Shown here: positions 34,301-46,468 of the stretch, piece after piece
Layout of the letters: every line of letters begins with the position of its first letter
How positions within the stretch are numbered: the first letter of the stretch is position 1
Assembly: GCA_023014485.1 (NCBI GenBank)
Contig: JAJOZX010002701.1
Location: forward strand, 166,001-230,000
Source of the DNA: Bathynomus jamesi
Taxonomy: Eukaryota > Arthropoda > Malacostraca > Isopoda > Cirolanidae
Direction of reading: 5' to 3'
DNA: 64,000 nucleotides
Program-made: the position numbers and the translations under genes
The notes under the pieces: model-generated
Database searches by the model: none
What the model saw: only the letters and a program-made list of their open reading frames with translations
What the model was told of the DNA's origin: nothing

Positions 34301-36762
34301 GAAATTATAACAGCGGAACAAATAATGCACACAGTTGAAGATCTTTAGGTCTTCTTGAGACCAGTTTTAGTTGGCTCTTTGAATTCCTTGAGGTGCTGAG
34401 TGACTGCGCGGAGAAGATACTGCTTTTGCGCTTCATCCTTCGTGATTGTGCTGTTGAAAGCCTTAATGAGTGCAACTCCTCTTTCTGCGTAGTTGTTAAC
34501 CACTGCCATCTTTTCTACACGTTCCTTCATTCCTTGGTAAGCTGGATCTGTGTTCCAATCATTTGGTGTCTTGGACAGGAATGATTGTGCCTGTTCACTT
34601 CCGTGCTGCATAACGAGGTTGAAGAAGATTGCTGAACGTTTGGTGGCATAGAATTCCAAGGGATTGCTCGAGGAGAACGTTTTTCCGTCCACGCGCTTGA
34701 GTCCTTTTCTTTTTTCGGGAACAGCTACAATGTTGTGAGCAATCCTCTCCTTCGTGGACATGTGAACTCGAGGATCAAAGAGTGCCAAGGGGATTAAGTG
34801 CTCAGAAATGAACCACAAATGGCGCTTCATCGCGGCATTTGCCGCCGTCATTCGTCTTTCCTTGGTGAGCTTTCAGCTGCCGCAAGAAAGTGAGGTCATT
34901 CAATGGAGCCATGTATGCAACACTGGCCTCGTTCCAGTAGTGGCCGTAAAGGAGCGTGATAAACAGGCTTAGTTCCTCGATGTTCCGTTTCTCGGTCTGA
35001 AGCAAGGTGAATTGATCTCTGAATAGGAATACCTTGAGTGTGTAAATGACCTTGGCCATCCATTGCGCATGGTGCCTGGCTCCAAGGCTTCAAATTCTCA
35101 CAGAACCGTCAAGCTTCCCTCCCAAGAAAAGGAGGCAGAGAAGCATCAGTTCTTCTTGACAGCCTCCTTGTAGTAGTAGACCATTTCCTTCCTCTGCTCT
35201 GCTGTTTCAATGAACAGGCTGTCGGGTGCACTCTCGAACTTGCTGCGATCAATGAAAACCCAGTGCTGCTTGAAGCGCTTGAATAGGCCAATTTCAGGTC
35301 CACTGGATGTTCCGAAACAAGCACCGAAGGCCGCAGCAAGGACAACTTCTACCACGTGGTGTTGGCAAGCGATCCACACCAGATCAATACCCAACTCCTT
35401 TTCAATGAGAGTACAAGCTCCAGCATGAAGTCCCATGTTGGACGCAGTTGTATCAAAAACAAGACCTCGAACGTTGCCCCTCAAAGACCAGTCATCCACA
35501 AGCTTCAGGTATGCCTGAGCCTGAGATGCTCCAGTTGCAGCAGCTACCATTGGAACTCCAAGGAGTTTCTCTTCCCTGTTACCGGTTACAAGCACAGCCA
35601 CATGGTCCACCACCACTAACCCATGGGAGATAACTGTAAGCAGCTTACTATCCCAGTGCAAGAGAAGGGGCTCATGGGTCTTGAAAGTGGCCTGATCTTC
35701 GCGGCACACCGCTTCACATGTACATTGTCTCATGCGACGAATGGTGCTGCGTGAGATTGACACTTCATCCAAGTTGTGCCCCAGCAATTTAATAGTTGCT
35801 GCAACCACTGCCATTCCTTTCCTGTCACTGATGTTGTGGCGATCCAAGGCTAAGGAAATGTCAGGCGTGATCACAGACTTCAATCACTTAGGAGTGGAAC
35901 ATTTTTGTGCTGACTCCTTAAAAACTACAGTATCTGAATCTGATGAGTCAGATGTGCTTGAACTAGAAGCCTCCAGTTCTCCCTGGAACCATCTTGCATC
36001 CGCCTCGCGCTTGGCCTTCTCCTCTCAGTTCATCTCTGCCTCACACCGAATCCTCTTCCTCGTTTGTTGGTCAGCCATTTTCTTGTCAATCAGGCCAAAG
36101 CTGGAGGAAGTGGGGTTATCAAGCTGAGCGACAAGGAAGTTCTTGTCCTCCTCATTCATCATGGTCTCGAGGGCGTCATGACATGAAAGATCGAACACAT
36201 CATCAAGGTCTCCGCGAAATATGTCATCCTTCATTCTGTAGGATGGGAAATTCTTTGTGCAGTTCTTCAGCCCCTTGTATTGCTCGTACAGTTTCAGGAG
36301 CTTCTCAGCATATCTGGTATCCATCATTGGAATGTTTGCTTTTGTCCAAAACGGGATCAAAGCCTCAATGGTCATCACCGCACTGTTATATTTTGTCTTC
36401 CTCTCCTCCAGATGGTGGAACATGAATTTCTGGAGGACTTGAAGCTTGGTAGGGAGTCCTGCCCTAGTTAACTTCTCCTCCGCCTTCCCTAGTAACCACA
36501 CCTCACTGCTAGACCGTGTTTTTGATTGCTTCGGCGGCATTTCTACACATTCCTACAAAAGAAGAAGCCAAATTTAGTCATACTATAGTAATCAGTCATT
36601 AGTGAGACACATCATGCATGATTGAGTGACCTCTTAACGACACCGTAGACCAACCATACTTCACACAGTTATTCACACTAAGTGTAGGAACAAAAACAAC
36701 AATGACCCAAAAGTGAAATCTCAGATGCTAAATTTTCCCTATGCTTGTGAACCACTCTAGTG

Positions 36763-36802
<40 letters not shown>

Positions 36803-39800
36803 TATATATAATAATAGTAATGGAACCATATATTTTCAGGCACAAAACTAATGGGTAATCTGCTCGAGAGAAGATTTGTATCAATGAAAAAACTCAAAGA
36901 TCTGGATTTATTTAAAGGTTAGTTTTAATTAAAAGTACTTCCTGCTCATACTTTTCACTGGCCACTTATAACCTTTTAGGAACATGTTTCACATTGGTAA
37001 GTGAACATATGTAAAAAAAATGCTAAAAAATGGGGATGGTATATTTTTTTATTTAAGGTCAAAGGTGAAGGTCAAGGATATTTTTTTAAATTTTCATTTT
37101 AGAGGCTTATGACAAGCTGTTTAAGAGCTTCAAAATGACACTAGAATCAGAACTGTAGCTTTCTTAGTTATGTGGCTACAGCAATTTGAATTTTGACAGT
37201 AAGTAAAAAATCAGGTCAAAGGTCCAAATTTTGTGACCCCGTATCTCAGCAACCAAAGGTCAGCCAGCTCTAAAATTTGGGGGAATTTCAGTTTCTCACA
37301 CATACTACTAATGTACCAAATATCATGAAAATCTGAGATGGTCATGTTCTCGGGTGGCTGAATTGACATGGAATGACCCAATTTGCAAATCATAAGAATG
37401 ATCAGTAATAAATTCTGTTTTGATTAGAACTTAACTTAGGGTTTATAATAGAAATTTGCATTCACAACATTAAAATTTTGGTAATTTTGTAGGTTTGATA
37501 GATATCCAAAAAAGAAATGTGGTGACAAGTTCTGAAGTGATCTTTCTTCTTTCATTGAAAAAACTTCAAAGTTGTTTGACATCTTCTGAGAGACTCAAAT
37601 TGGAGAGGAGATATGAAACATTTGTATCAACTCAAAATGACAGAAGAAGAGTAGAACAGGACGATATGTTGGTTTTAAGGAATGCCTTACATCAGCAGAC
37701 ATCAGATACAAAAGGAGAGGAGTACAGCAGGAACGAGCAAAAGAAAAGAATCAGTGAGTTTGATCTATATAAATTAAAAAACCTTTGATTAATGGCCACT
37801 GAAAATCTGGGTTTCTCGAAATGATTGTGCTACAAATTATAAAATTTTATTTTTGTATCTTTGGTAAACTATCTTGTATCATAATCATATTGTATTTTAT
37901 TATCCCCAGGGAAGAGATCAGAAGAGTTTTTCAAGTTGTTCCATCAAGCTCAGCAGCAATACATGACGGTAATCTCAACAGTCTCTCAAGTCAGGGCAGC
38001 CTGGAATCACATGATGAAATAGCTGGTGTCTGAACAACAGGAATCCAGGATAGAACAAAATAGGAAGAGTCTACCAAACCTCCCACTGCAGTGTGACAGG
38101 TATACTGTATAGTTTAAAATATGAGTATGCTTTGAACACTCTTGTTGCTCTGTTGACATTACCTTTGAAAAAATGATTTATAATCCATGTAACATTGCTA
38201 ATAGTTTGTCCAAATCTTGGACACTGCTGTCCAATGAACATATTGTTAGAATATTAACTTAATATAAAATAAATGTCTTTTACCAGGTATCAAGTAAGTG
38301 ATAGAGCCGGAGCAGCAGTTGCATCAGCAGTTTTAGAGGATTATGGAATTATCACTATGGTACTACTGATAAGATGAATGTAATTGACAGGTAACAGTCC
38401 AATTATCTTGTGCATTAGTATCTGATTGAAATCAAGTACAGTATTTCACAAAAAGGTACATGTTTCAAACAAGTGTTGAAATTTAAATACTGTTAGTCAA
38501 AACCTATGGAGCTTGCTTAAATAACTACTTTAAAATTGAGTAAATTTGCACTATGAACTTTGCAGGAACAAGCTGAGAAGAGAACGTGAAAAATATCGTA
38601 AAGCCATAAGAATAGAGGAGGATAAATTTTTTGAATTGGTGGATGCTATTTATGTGAATGATTGCAAAGATACAATAATGGTGACAGTTGAAGTGAATGG
38701 CAAATATTCCAGAAGAACTGAGCTAGAAAAGCACTATGTAATTGTAGGAGAACCTGCTAAGATTTAAAATTTTGATCTTTAGTTTGCATTTTGTAACAGA
38801 TATTACTCAAAATATTTATTAAGATGAATTTTGGATATAGAAATTGGAAAATAGATATAAACCCTGAAATATCTAAAAAATTGTCTCTAATTTCTGAATA
38901 CTATTTCAAGTGATTTCTACCTCTCACATGTGACTCCAAGTAATGGCAAGGGATTGACTATCACAACAGAGATGTACAAGGCCCTCAAAGACACTGAATT
39001 ACAAACCAAATTTGCCATGATAGGATCTGATGGGACTAATACAATGACTGGTTCAAATGGTGGAGCTATCAGATGCCTGGAAGAATTGCTTGGTAGACCT
39101 TTGCAGTGGAGCATTTGCCTACTACACTGTAATGAGCTCCCCCTTCATCACATCTTTGTTACTCTGCATGGAACAACAAAGAGCCCATACTCATTTTCAG
39201 GAAAGATAGGGGTTGAACTTGGTGGAAGTGTATCTCAGTGAGATGTGATTTCATTCAAGCCAATTAGGAATTCAAAATTTCCAGTTATTCCTAATGAAGT
39301 ACTGGAGGACCTCAGCATTGATCAGTATTATGCTTACAGAATCTGTATGGCTATGCTTGGGTGTGTTGATCCTGATCTGTCATTGAAGGTGGTTAACTCT
39401 GGCATGTAGAATCCTCAGATTTTATACATCTCAAAGGAAGCCTTCCAAAGTTCTGGTCACACTTGCAGAGTTTTGTATCTTGGTCTATTTTCCAAGTTGG
39501 TTCCAGATCAAGAAGGAGTATCAATGCACAGATGGTGCTAAGAACTTTTATGATATGCTCCAAAGGATCCTGAAATTTCCTCACAAGGAAGCCAGGGATA
39601 GACAATGACTTCGAAAGTGGTGACCTGATAATTGATTCAGATGAGGATATTGAAGTCCCAATTACAGCCTGACTTGAGTGTTGTGAGAGATGGTAGTGTC
39701 AGGAGATTCATGGTGCCTAAAATCAATAATGAAGGGGTATCTCAAAATGATAAACTTGAATTCACCTGACATTCATGAGCCCCCTATCATAGCATCTCTA

Positions 39801-42800
39801 ACCAAATGAAGAACTCATAAACATAAGAAAGGAAGCAATGAAACTCAACCAGCTTTGTCATAATCAGGATGTAGAGAGGCACTTTAAACTTGTAACAGAG
39901 GCTTCCTCAGCTGTGGTAGGATTTGAACATTGTGTTGGCATTATTCAACAAAAGATAAAATCAAGAAACTGATGAAAGTGTTCAATACAAAAATACAATA
40001 TTCTGAAGCTGTTTAGATGATTATTTTTTATTACTTTGTTTAATGAGTGATTGTCAGAAAGAGACCAGGTTCTTAATAAGTTTAGGATTGGAATTTTAAA
40101 AGTTAGTCTTAGTGGTTAAGATGAAGAAAATTTATATAAAAAAAAATTAAATTATATTTATAATGAAAACTAAGTTACTAATTAAATGGGTATAACAAAA
40201 GGATAAATAATTAAACTATATGGAAATTAACTTAAATAAATGGCTAAAGGAAATTAACTAAACTTAAATGACTAAAAGAAAAGATAAATGATGATATATA
40301 AATATGGGCAGGAAAGCTTATTGCTCAAGTTAGGAATCTGGTGGATGCTGAGATGTATCCAACAGCCTCCAAGTGTATCTCTCTCAGTGAATTATTTACA
40401 AAAGAACGTTTTTTTCTTTGCCAATGTGGTATCGGAGAGTACCAGCATTTAGAAAGAACCTTTTAAGAACAAGACATTTATATTATACAATTAAAGAAAA
40501 CAAAAAAGAATAACAATAATACAAATATTAAAACATCACATTCTAAACAATAAAATAAAAAATAAAAGTTACAAGACAAGTTGGGCTGTACTCAACAGGA
40601 GGTAATGTATCTCTAACAGAAGTGAGGTTAGAGACGACTTGTCATACAAATAACATATCACTTCTTAGGAAATGAACGTATGAACACACATTCTGATCAT
40701 TTAGAAAGGGTCAATGTGGGTGTAGAATTAAGTTGTAATTTTATAATCTTACGTTATTTTAGCTTTAATAGCATTTAAAATGAAATGGTAAGGATTAATC
40801 TCTAACCAAGAAGAGTATCTTCTTGACAGTGATACTTTAGATTAATCTTAAGTTGATTTATAATATTTTCAGTAGAAAATTGTACATATTTACCAAAAAT
40901 TGTTTAAAAAATTTGCAAAAAAAGAAAGGCCAAAAATAATATAGATATGGATTTTTTGATGCATTATTGACCCTGCAGCCCTCTGCAATTGTTTTAATAT
41001 GCTTCAGAGGTAAAAAAATACATCATAAATAGTTTTTAAATTGTCTTTCTATCGTGTCCAGAACCTGAGATAGGTCACTGGGTTCAAATTTTGGTCATGT
41101 GCACATACAATTTGTATAAATTGGCTGGTAGCAGTCAGTTTTGTATGCAACCACCCAAAATTGGTTTTAAAGTTTAATCCTGGACAAAAGACAACTATTT
41201 GATCAATTTTGATCATGGCACTTTTGATTTTTTCACTCCACCGTACAGTGTGTAATTGATTCTCTCATAGGCAGTAGATTGGTAGAGTTGTCATAATTCA
41301 GTTTCCTGTACAAGGGGTAAAAAAAGCAATTCTTAACTTTGTGAGAATTGCTATAATTGCTACTGTAGAGAATTAGACGTGTAGCATCCCACTTTAGCCT
41401 TATTTCCTTACATCAGAATGTATAGTACTTATTAACCAGGTTATAATAGATTTTCATACACTGCTGAACCCCCTATCCTTTATTTTCTGGTTATTAGTAC
41501 CCTATATTTGTCCATAAATTGGCTTAGATTTCTTTCATACAGAGTTTGACATTTCACTTTGTTATTTTCAGTTAGCAGATTATCGCTATGGTAGAGAAGA
41601 AATGCTTGCCCTTTTCTCCAAGGATTTCCCTCCGCCGGATGGATTGCAGAACTTGGGGTCTCTGTGCATAGAACAAATCCAAGACCCTCTCGCCTTCATG
41701 CCAATGAATTTAGAAGAACAGGTGACAGCTAATGAAACTGTAGTAGGCCTATTTTGTTTTTATATTTATCACTGAAAATTCACACACTGACTACTAAAGT
41801 CAGTTTCTCCACTCGCAGTCATTAATAAACTATTTGCATTCTGTTCAAATCACATTGAAGATTCAAGGATAGTCACAGATGCAGAGCTCAGAAAATGTAT
41901 TTCACTTAATGATCTACAGTAAATACTCGATGAGTCGGAATTCGGGATGAGTTGGACTCATCCTCTTTCAAGTGCTATTATTCTATTGTTTATTTTACTG
42001 AGAGAAGTGTTTTATTTCCTATGTCAAGTGGCATTATTATTTTGTTTCTTTTACTAAGTGAGCGTTTTTTTAATACTGTATTGTACGAAAAGGTAAACAA
42101 TAAAATTTTGTGTTTTTTGCGCTCAAAATAATTCCAGCAATGGTAAGTGAAACAAAGTTTTATTGTTTTTTAATGTTTATTTTGAACATTGTATTAGACT
42201 CTCACTAATCAAACTTAAAAGGTTAGAGAGTATTTATGCCTCTTTAGGGGTAAATAGGGGGTTAATTAAGGTAATTCATGATGAGTCAGACTGGCTAGAG
42301 CCCTATATAGTCCTACTTATCAAGTATTTACTGTAGTTACATTACATTACATTTTATTTGAAAAACACAGCCACTTGGGCCTGACAAGGTTACCCAAATC
42401 GTAAGCTATATTTTATAATAAAATTTTGCAGGTTTTGTTAGGTTAGTAATTCGGGCCCCATGAACTCATTCTCTGAACACTGTCCTGATGGCAAAGTTTT
42501 GCCCTTATAATCCCTTAGGCTTAGTCAGCCTATTCTCAAGTTTGAATGCCCCACAAGTTTTTGGACTTCCAATTAAAATATATTATATTGCATTTCATTT
42601 GGAAAACATGAAGCCACTTGGGCCTATCAAGGTTATTCAAGTCATAAGCTATATTTTATAACATTTTGCAAAATGACAATCTTAAGTCAGCTAATTAGCA
42701 TAAAATTATTTACACAGCTACCAAATTAGCTTACGTAACTTAAGCTAAAATTACACACCATTTACATAATTTATAAACTTGGTTGAAAATATGGTACCTA

Positions 42801-45800
42801 TTAACCCTTGCATTAGAGAGTTGGATAGAAACAGGATGAAAATGTGTTGAAAGTTCAGTAATGCAGGCTCTCTTTAAAAGAGAAGACATGCAGTTAGAGT
42901 CCAAAAGAGCAATATCATTATAATAATGATAGTGAAAAGAGAGAGGCAACATTGTGATAAAGAGAGGGAGTGAAGACAGTCAGTAAGAGGCAGGGAATTG
43001 ATGAGATGAAAGACCTTTGATTCCATCCAATGAAGTAGAGCTGTGTTGGTTGAACCACCCAACACACGAGAAGTGAACTCCATACAGGGGCAGACAAGAC
43101 CCCTGTACAAAGACACCAACTGAGTAGGGTGAAGAAACTGGAGTTGGTACAACACACCTAACCTCTTAGAACCTGTTTTGCAAAGGGTATATGTGATCTT
43201 TCTAAGAAAGATCATGAGAAAAGGAAGTGCCAGAAATGTTAAGAAAAGAGAAAGGGTCGAATTGTGTATTGTTGAAGATAAAGGATAGTCATGTGGAATA
43301 TTGTGATGAGTAGACAGATGGAGAAACTGAGTTTTTAAGGCATTGAAGGTAGAGATGCACCGGATACTGGATCACGATCCGGTATCTGGCTGATCCGGCC
43401 ACTTCTTCAGTATCCAGCTGGATAATTAATTAACATTTTAATCACATTTTGTTGATAAAAACTTCATATTTCAAAATTTTGTACACTGCACCCTCGATAT
43501 ATGCGTCTTCAGCATATGTGAATTCGCTGTTATGCGAAGACCCTATTTCTACCAAGAATTCGGTATATGTGGAAAAAATTTGCATTTATGCGCCACCTAG
43601 TGTGAAATATTGCTGAGCCGCTGAGCGCACCGACGTGTTCCCGCCAAACAACAGTAGTCTCGCATAAACCATTATGGCGTGTGTGCGTTGTGCTCTAGAC
43701 TGTGTTGTGTTTTTTACTATTTTTGAGTGCCTTTTCCAGTGCTTTTTCATTGGTATCGTATGTCTTATTAGGCTTACTATGTCCTTTAATATTTATACTG
43801 TACAGTATTGATGTAATATAGCATTACTGTTATCTTGTTGGATGTTTTTGGTATAAAAAAGTGGCATATTTATTGTTGGGGGTGCCGGGAGGGTAAAAAA
43901 AAACTGGTTGTGGAACACATCCCTATTTTTTTCATTTAACTATAAGTTCGATATATGCGAAATTGCATTATGCGAGGTTTTAGCAGAACCTATCCCTCGC
44001 ATATATCGAGGGTGCAGTGTATATACAGTCGACCCTCGACTTACGTCGTCACTGTCTTACGTAATTTTGAGTTACGAGAAGCCCCATTGACTGTAATTGC
44101 TTCGTCTTACGTAATTATTCCAAGTTGCGTAATAGCTGTGTAATCGCAAATGCAGTGCGTGACCACTCACTGGCAGGACACCAGGTATTTCACGTTATTT
44201 CATTGTTATTTTTACTGTGCATTATAATTGAGGCGATGCGTGGAAGAAGGGCGACCTAGCCATTTTTGGCGAAAATGAATTATTGCTGATTTTCAGTAGC
44301 TTAATATATTAAGCTACTGAAAACAGCAATAATTCATTTTCGCCAAAAATGGCTAGGTCGCCCTTCATCTACCTAATTGTCGATAAATACCTCTCCAACT
44401 TAAAATGCATTTTTCTCAAAGATTTGATTTTGGCTAGGTCGCCCTTCTTCCACGCAACGCCTCATATAACTCTCCAATGTAAGTCTAAATTAATTTTTTA
44501 GTATTAATTTTTAATATGTATTTTCTTTTACAGATGGTGTTTCTTAATAATAATTATTAATTACCATTATAATTCTGTTTATATACACTGTTTTTATCAA
44601 AAAGTTTAATTATTTTACTATTTTCAATACTTTTTTGGGGTCCTGGAATGGATTACCCGATTTACATGTATTTTGGGGTTCAACTTACGTCATTTTCGAG
44701 TTAAGTAACTCATCTTGGAACGGATTAATTACGTAAGTTGAGGGTTGACTGTACTTTATTATTTTATTATGACTAATGTCAGATGATTTTATTCAGCTGT
44801 GGGAAGAGCCGTGTGCAACAAAGGGTTAAATTTAACAATTATAATAATTTTCTTTTAAACAAAAAACACACTAAAAGTTAGATTTCTCTCAAATTTAGCA
44901 GAAGTAGGTCCAATCAAGTTTGCCTTTTTTCTTTCCAGCATTGAATGCGAGAGTTCCCCGCAAAATATAGAAAATGTTAAATTTTCTATTTAGACAATTT
45001 AAGTCTCTGAAAATTTAATATACTTCTATCTTCTTTTTTTTGTTTTTTCTGATTTAAATTCTGTTCTAAGCCTACTAGTAACACACACCCTAATTATTTA
45101 AATTTAAAACTTAGCAAATTATCAAATATCCTATTCTTTTTGTTGTACCAAAATATACTAAAAATAATTCAAAACTTTTGAGAAGGCAATATAGTATAAA
45201 TTAAATAATCTATATTATTGTGCATCTGGCAGCAGTGATGAAACTTAAGCCCATGCACTTTTGGTTATATTATATATACAGTATATATATATATATTATT
45301 GTGCATCTGGCAGCAGTGATGAAACTTAAGAAAGCCCATGCACTATTGGTTATATATCACAGTAATCCCTTGTTTTATGCGGTTTTGCACATACATGAGT
45401 AAGCCATGCCATACCTAAAATGCTAAATTTGAACAGATAGGGGTAAATATTGCGTGCCAGTTCCACGTGTAGCACAATTACATACTGTGCAGCGCACCTA
45501 GTGAGTCAGCTGCCGTGCAGTTGCTAGTGATGCATCACAGCTGGTTGCCCAGTTTGTTATATCTCCAGGATTATAACTTTGTGTTTCATTAAAAACACTT
45601 TACTTTTTTGATTAATATGGCTCCAAAATGTCCAGCCAGTTCTCCTGCAGAGGGTAATGCTAAAAGATCGAGAAAAGTAATGATTTCAATGCAGAAAGCG
45701 GAGTTGTTAAATAAATTAAAGTCAGGCATGTCAGTAGCAGCAATTGGTAGGTTGTTTTTTGGGGTGAATGAATGAACAGTGCGAACAATCGGGAGAAAAA

Positions 45801-46423
45801 TTAAGAGAAAATAAGAGATTCAGTTAAATCGTCTGCCCCCATAAGTGCTAAAATTGCACAAATTGTTAGAGATTGTGTGCTAGTGAAAATGGAAAAGGTT
45901 TTGAACATTTCGATTGAGGATATGGATTGAAAACATGCGCCATTAAGCAGTGTAATTATCCTTGAGAAGGCCAAGCAGATCTATGGCCATTTTGTCCCAC
46001 GTGATGCTGCTAGTGCTAGTGCTAGTGCTAGTGCTGAGTTTAGTGCAAACAAAGGCTGGTTTGAAAATTTCAAAAAAAGATTTTTTCTCCACAATATCAC
46101 TCATAAATAGTACCGTACTGCACAGCAATCCTCACCACCACCACCACCACCACCACCACACCACCACCACCATCATCATTATTTTTGGTTAGTAAAATTT
46201 TATTTCTTTTATTATATTACGTATTATTTATATATTATTATATTTACTAACTGTATTTATAGCTTAATACTTGTTACTAAGGTTAAATCAGGCTATATAT
46301 AGGCCCATGTAACTTGTAAATGGATGTATTGGGGTAAATTGAATGTAAATATATCATTCTTGTATACATGGTTTTTTGTTATAGCAAGTTATGCAGGCAC
46401 GGAACCCCCGCGTAAAACAAGGG

Positions 46424-46468
<45 letters not shown>

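Larger units (their letters stand above)
25916..37378 (+). mobile_element. Element B: long-TIR transposon inserted in Element A copy 2
   Basis: Inverted arms of roughly 450-510 bases. The left (25916-26430) pairs with the right (36890-37378) through GAACATGACCATCTCAG, AGCTGGCTGACCTTTGG, GTCATTTTGAAG and GGAACATGTTCCTAAAAGG (its partner reads CCTTTTAGGAACATGTT). The right terminus is GGGTCATTCCATGTCAATTC in reverse complement; the left terminus seems trimmed. It carries its own protein (26541-29550 and about 36833-36905) and was later invaded by a BED-finger hAT MITE, two SNTG elements and a Tigger remnant. Superfamily not assigned. Confidence 0.78.
25052..41245 (+). mobile_element. Element A copy 2, with multiple nested insertions (16.2 kb)
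   Basis: Its TIRs match those of copy 1. The left begins CAGGGTTGAGTAAAA and the right, in reverse complement, TACGGTGGAGTGAAAA, each followed by AATCAAAAGTGCC and about 300 further similar bases (25052-25380 and 40965-41245). Copy 1 sequence runs without a break across what is split here at about 25916 and 37378 (Element B) and at 40051/40829 (solo LTR). Net of insertions the element is about 4 kb. The flanking 8-mers do not match, possibly because the right flank is altered. Confidence 0.8.

Noticed and set aside
35210..36471. Several + strand ORFs of 60-140 codons
   Set aside because: They are shadows of the minus-strand SNTG transposase copy 3.
16705..41245. Endogenous viral sequence in intron 1
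   Set aside because: All recognisable coding remnants belong to DNA transposons, LINEs or a possible LTR; no capsid, envelope or polymerase of a virus was seen.
45962..46192. ORF with Leu-Val and His repeats
   Set aside because: It is a translation of (GCTAGT)n and (CAC)n repeats inside a Tigger remnant.
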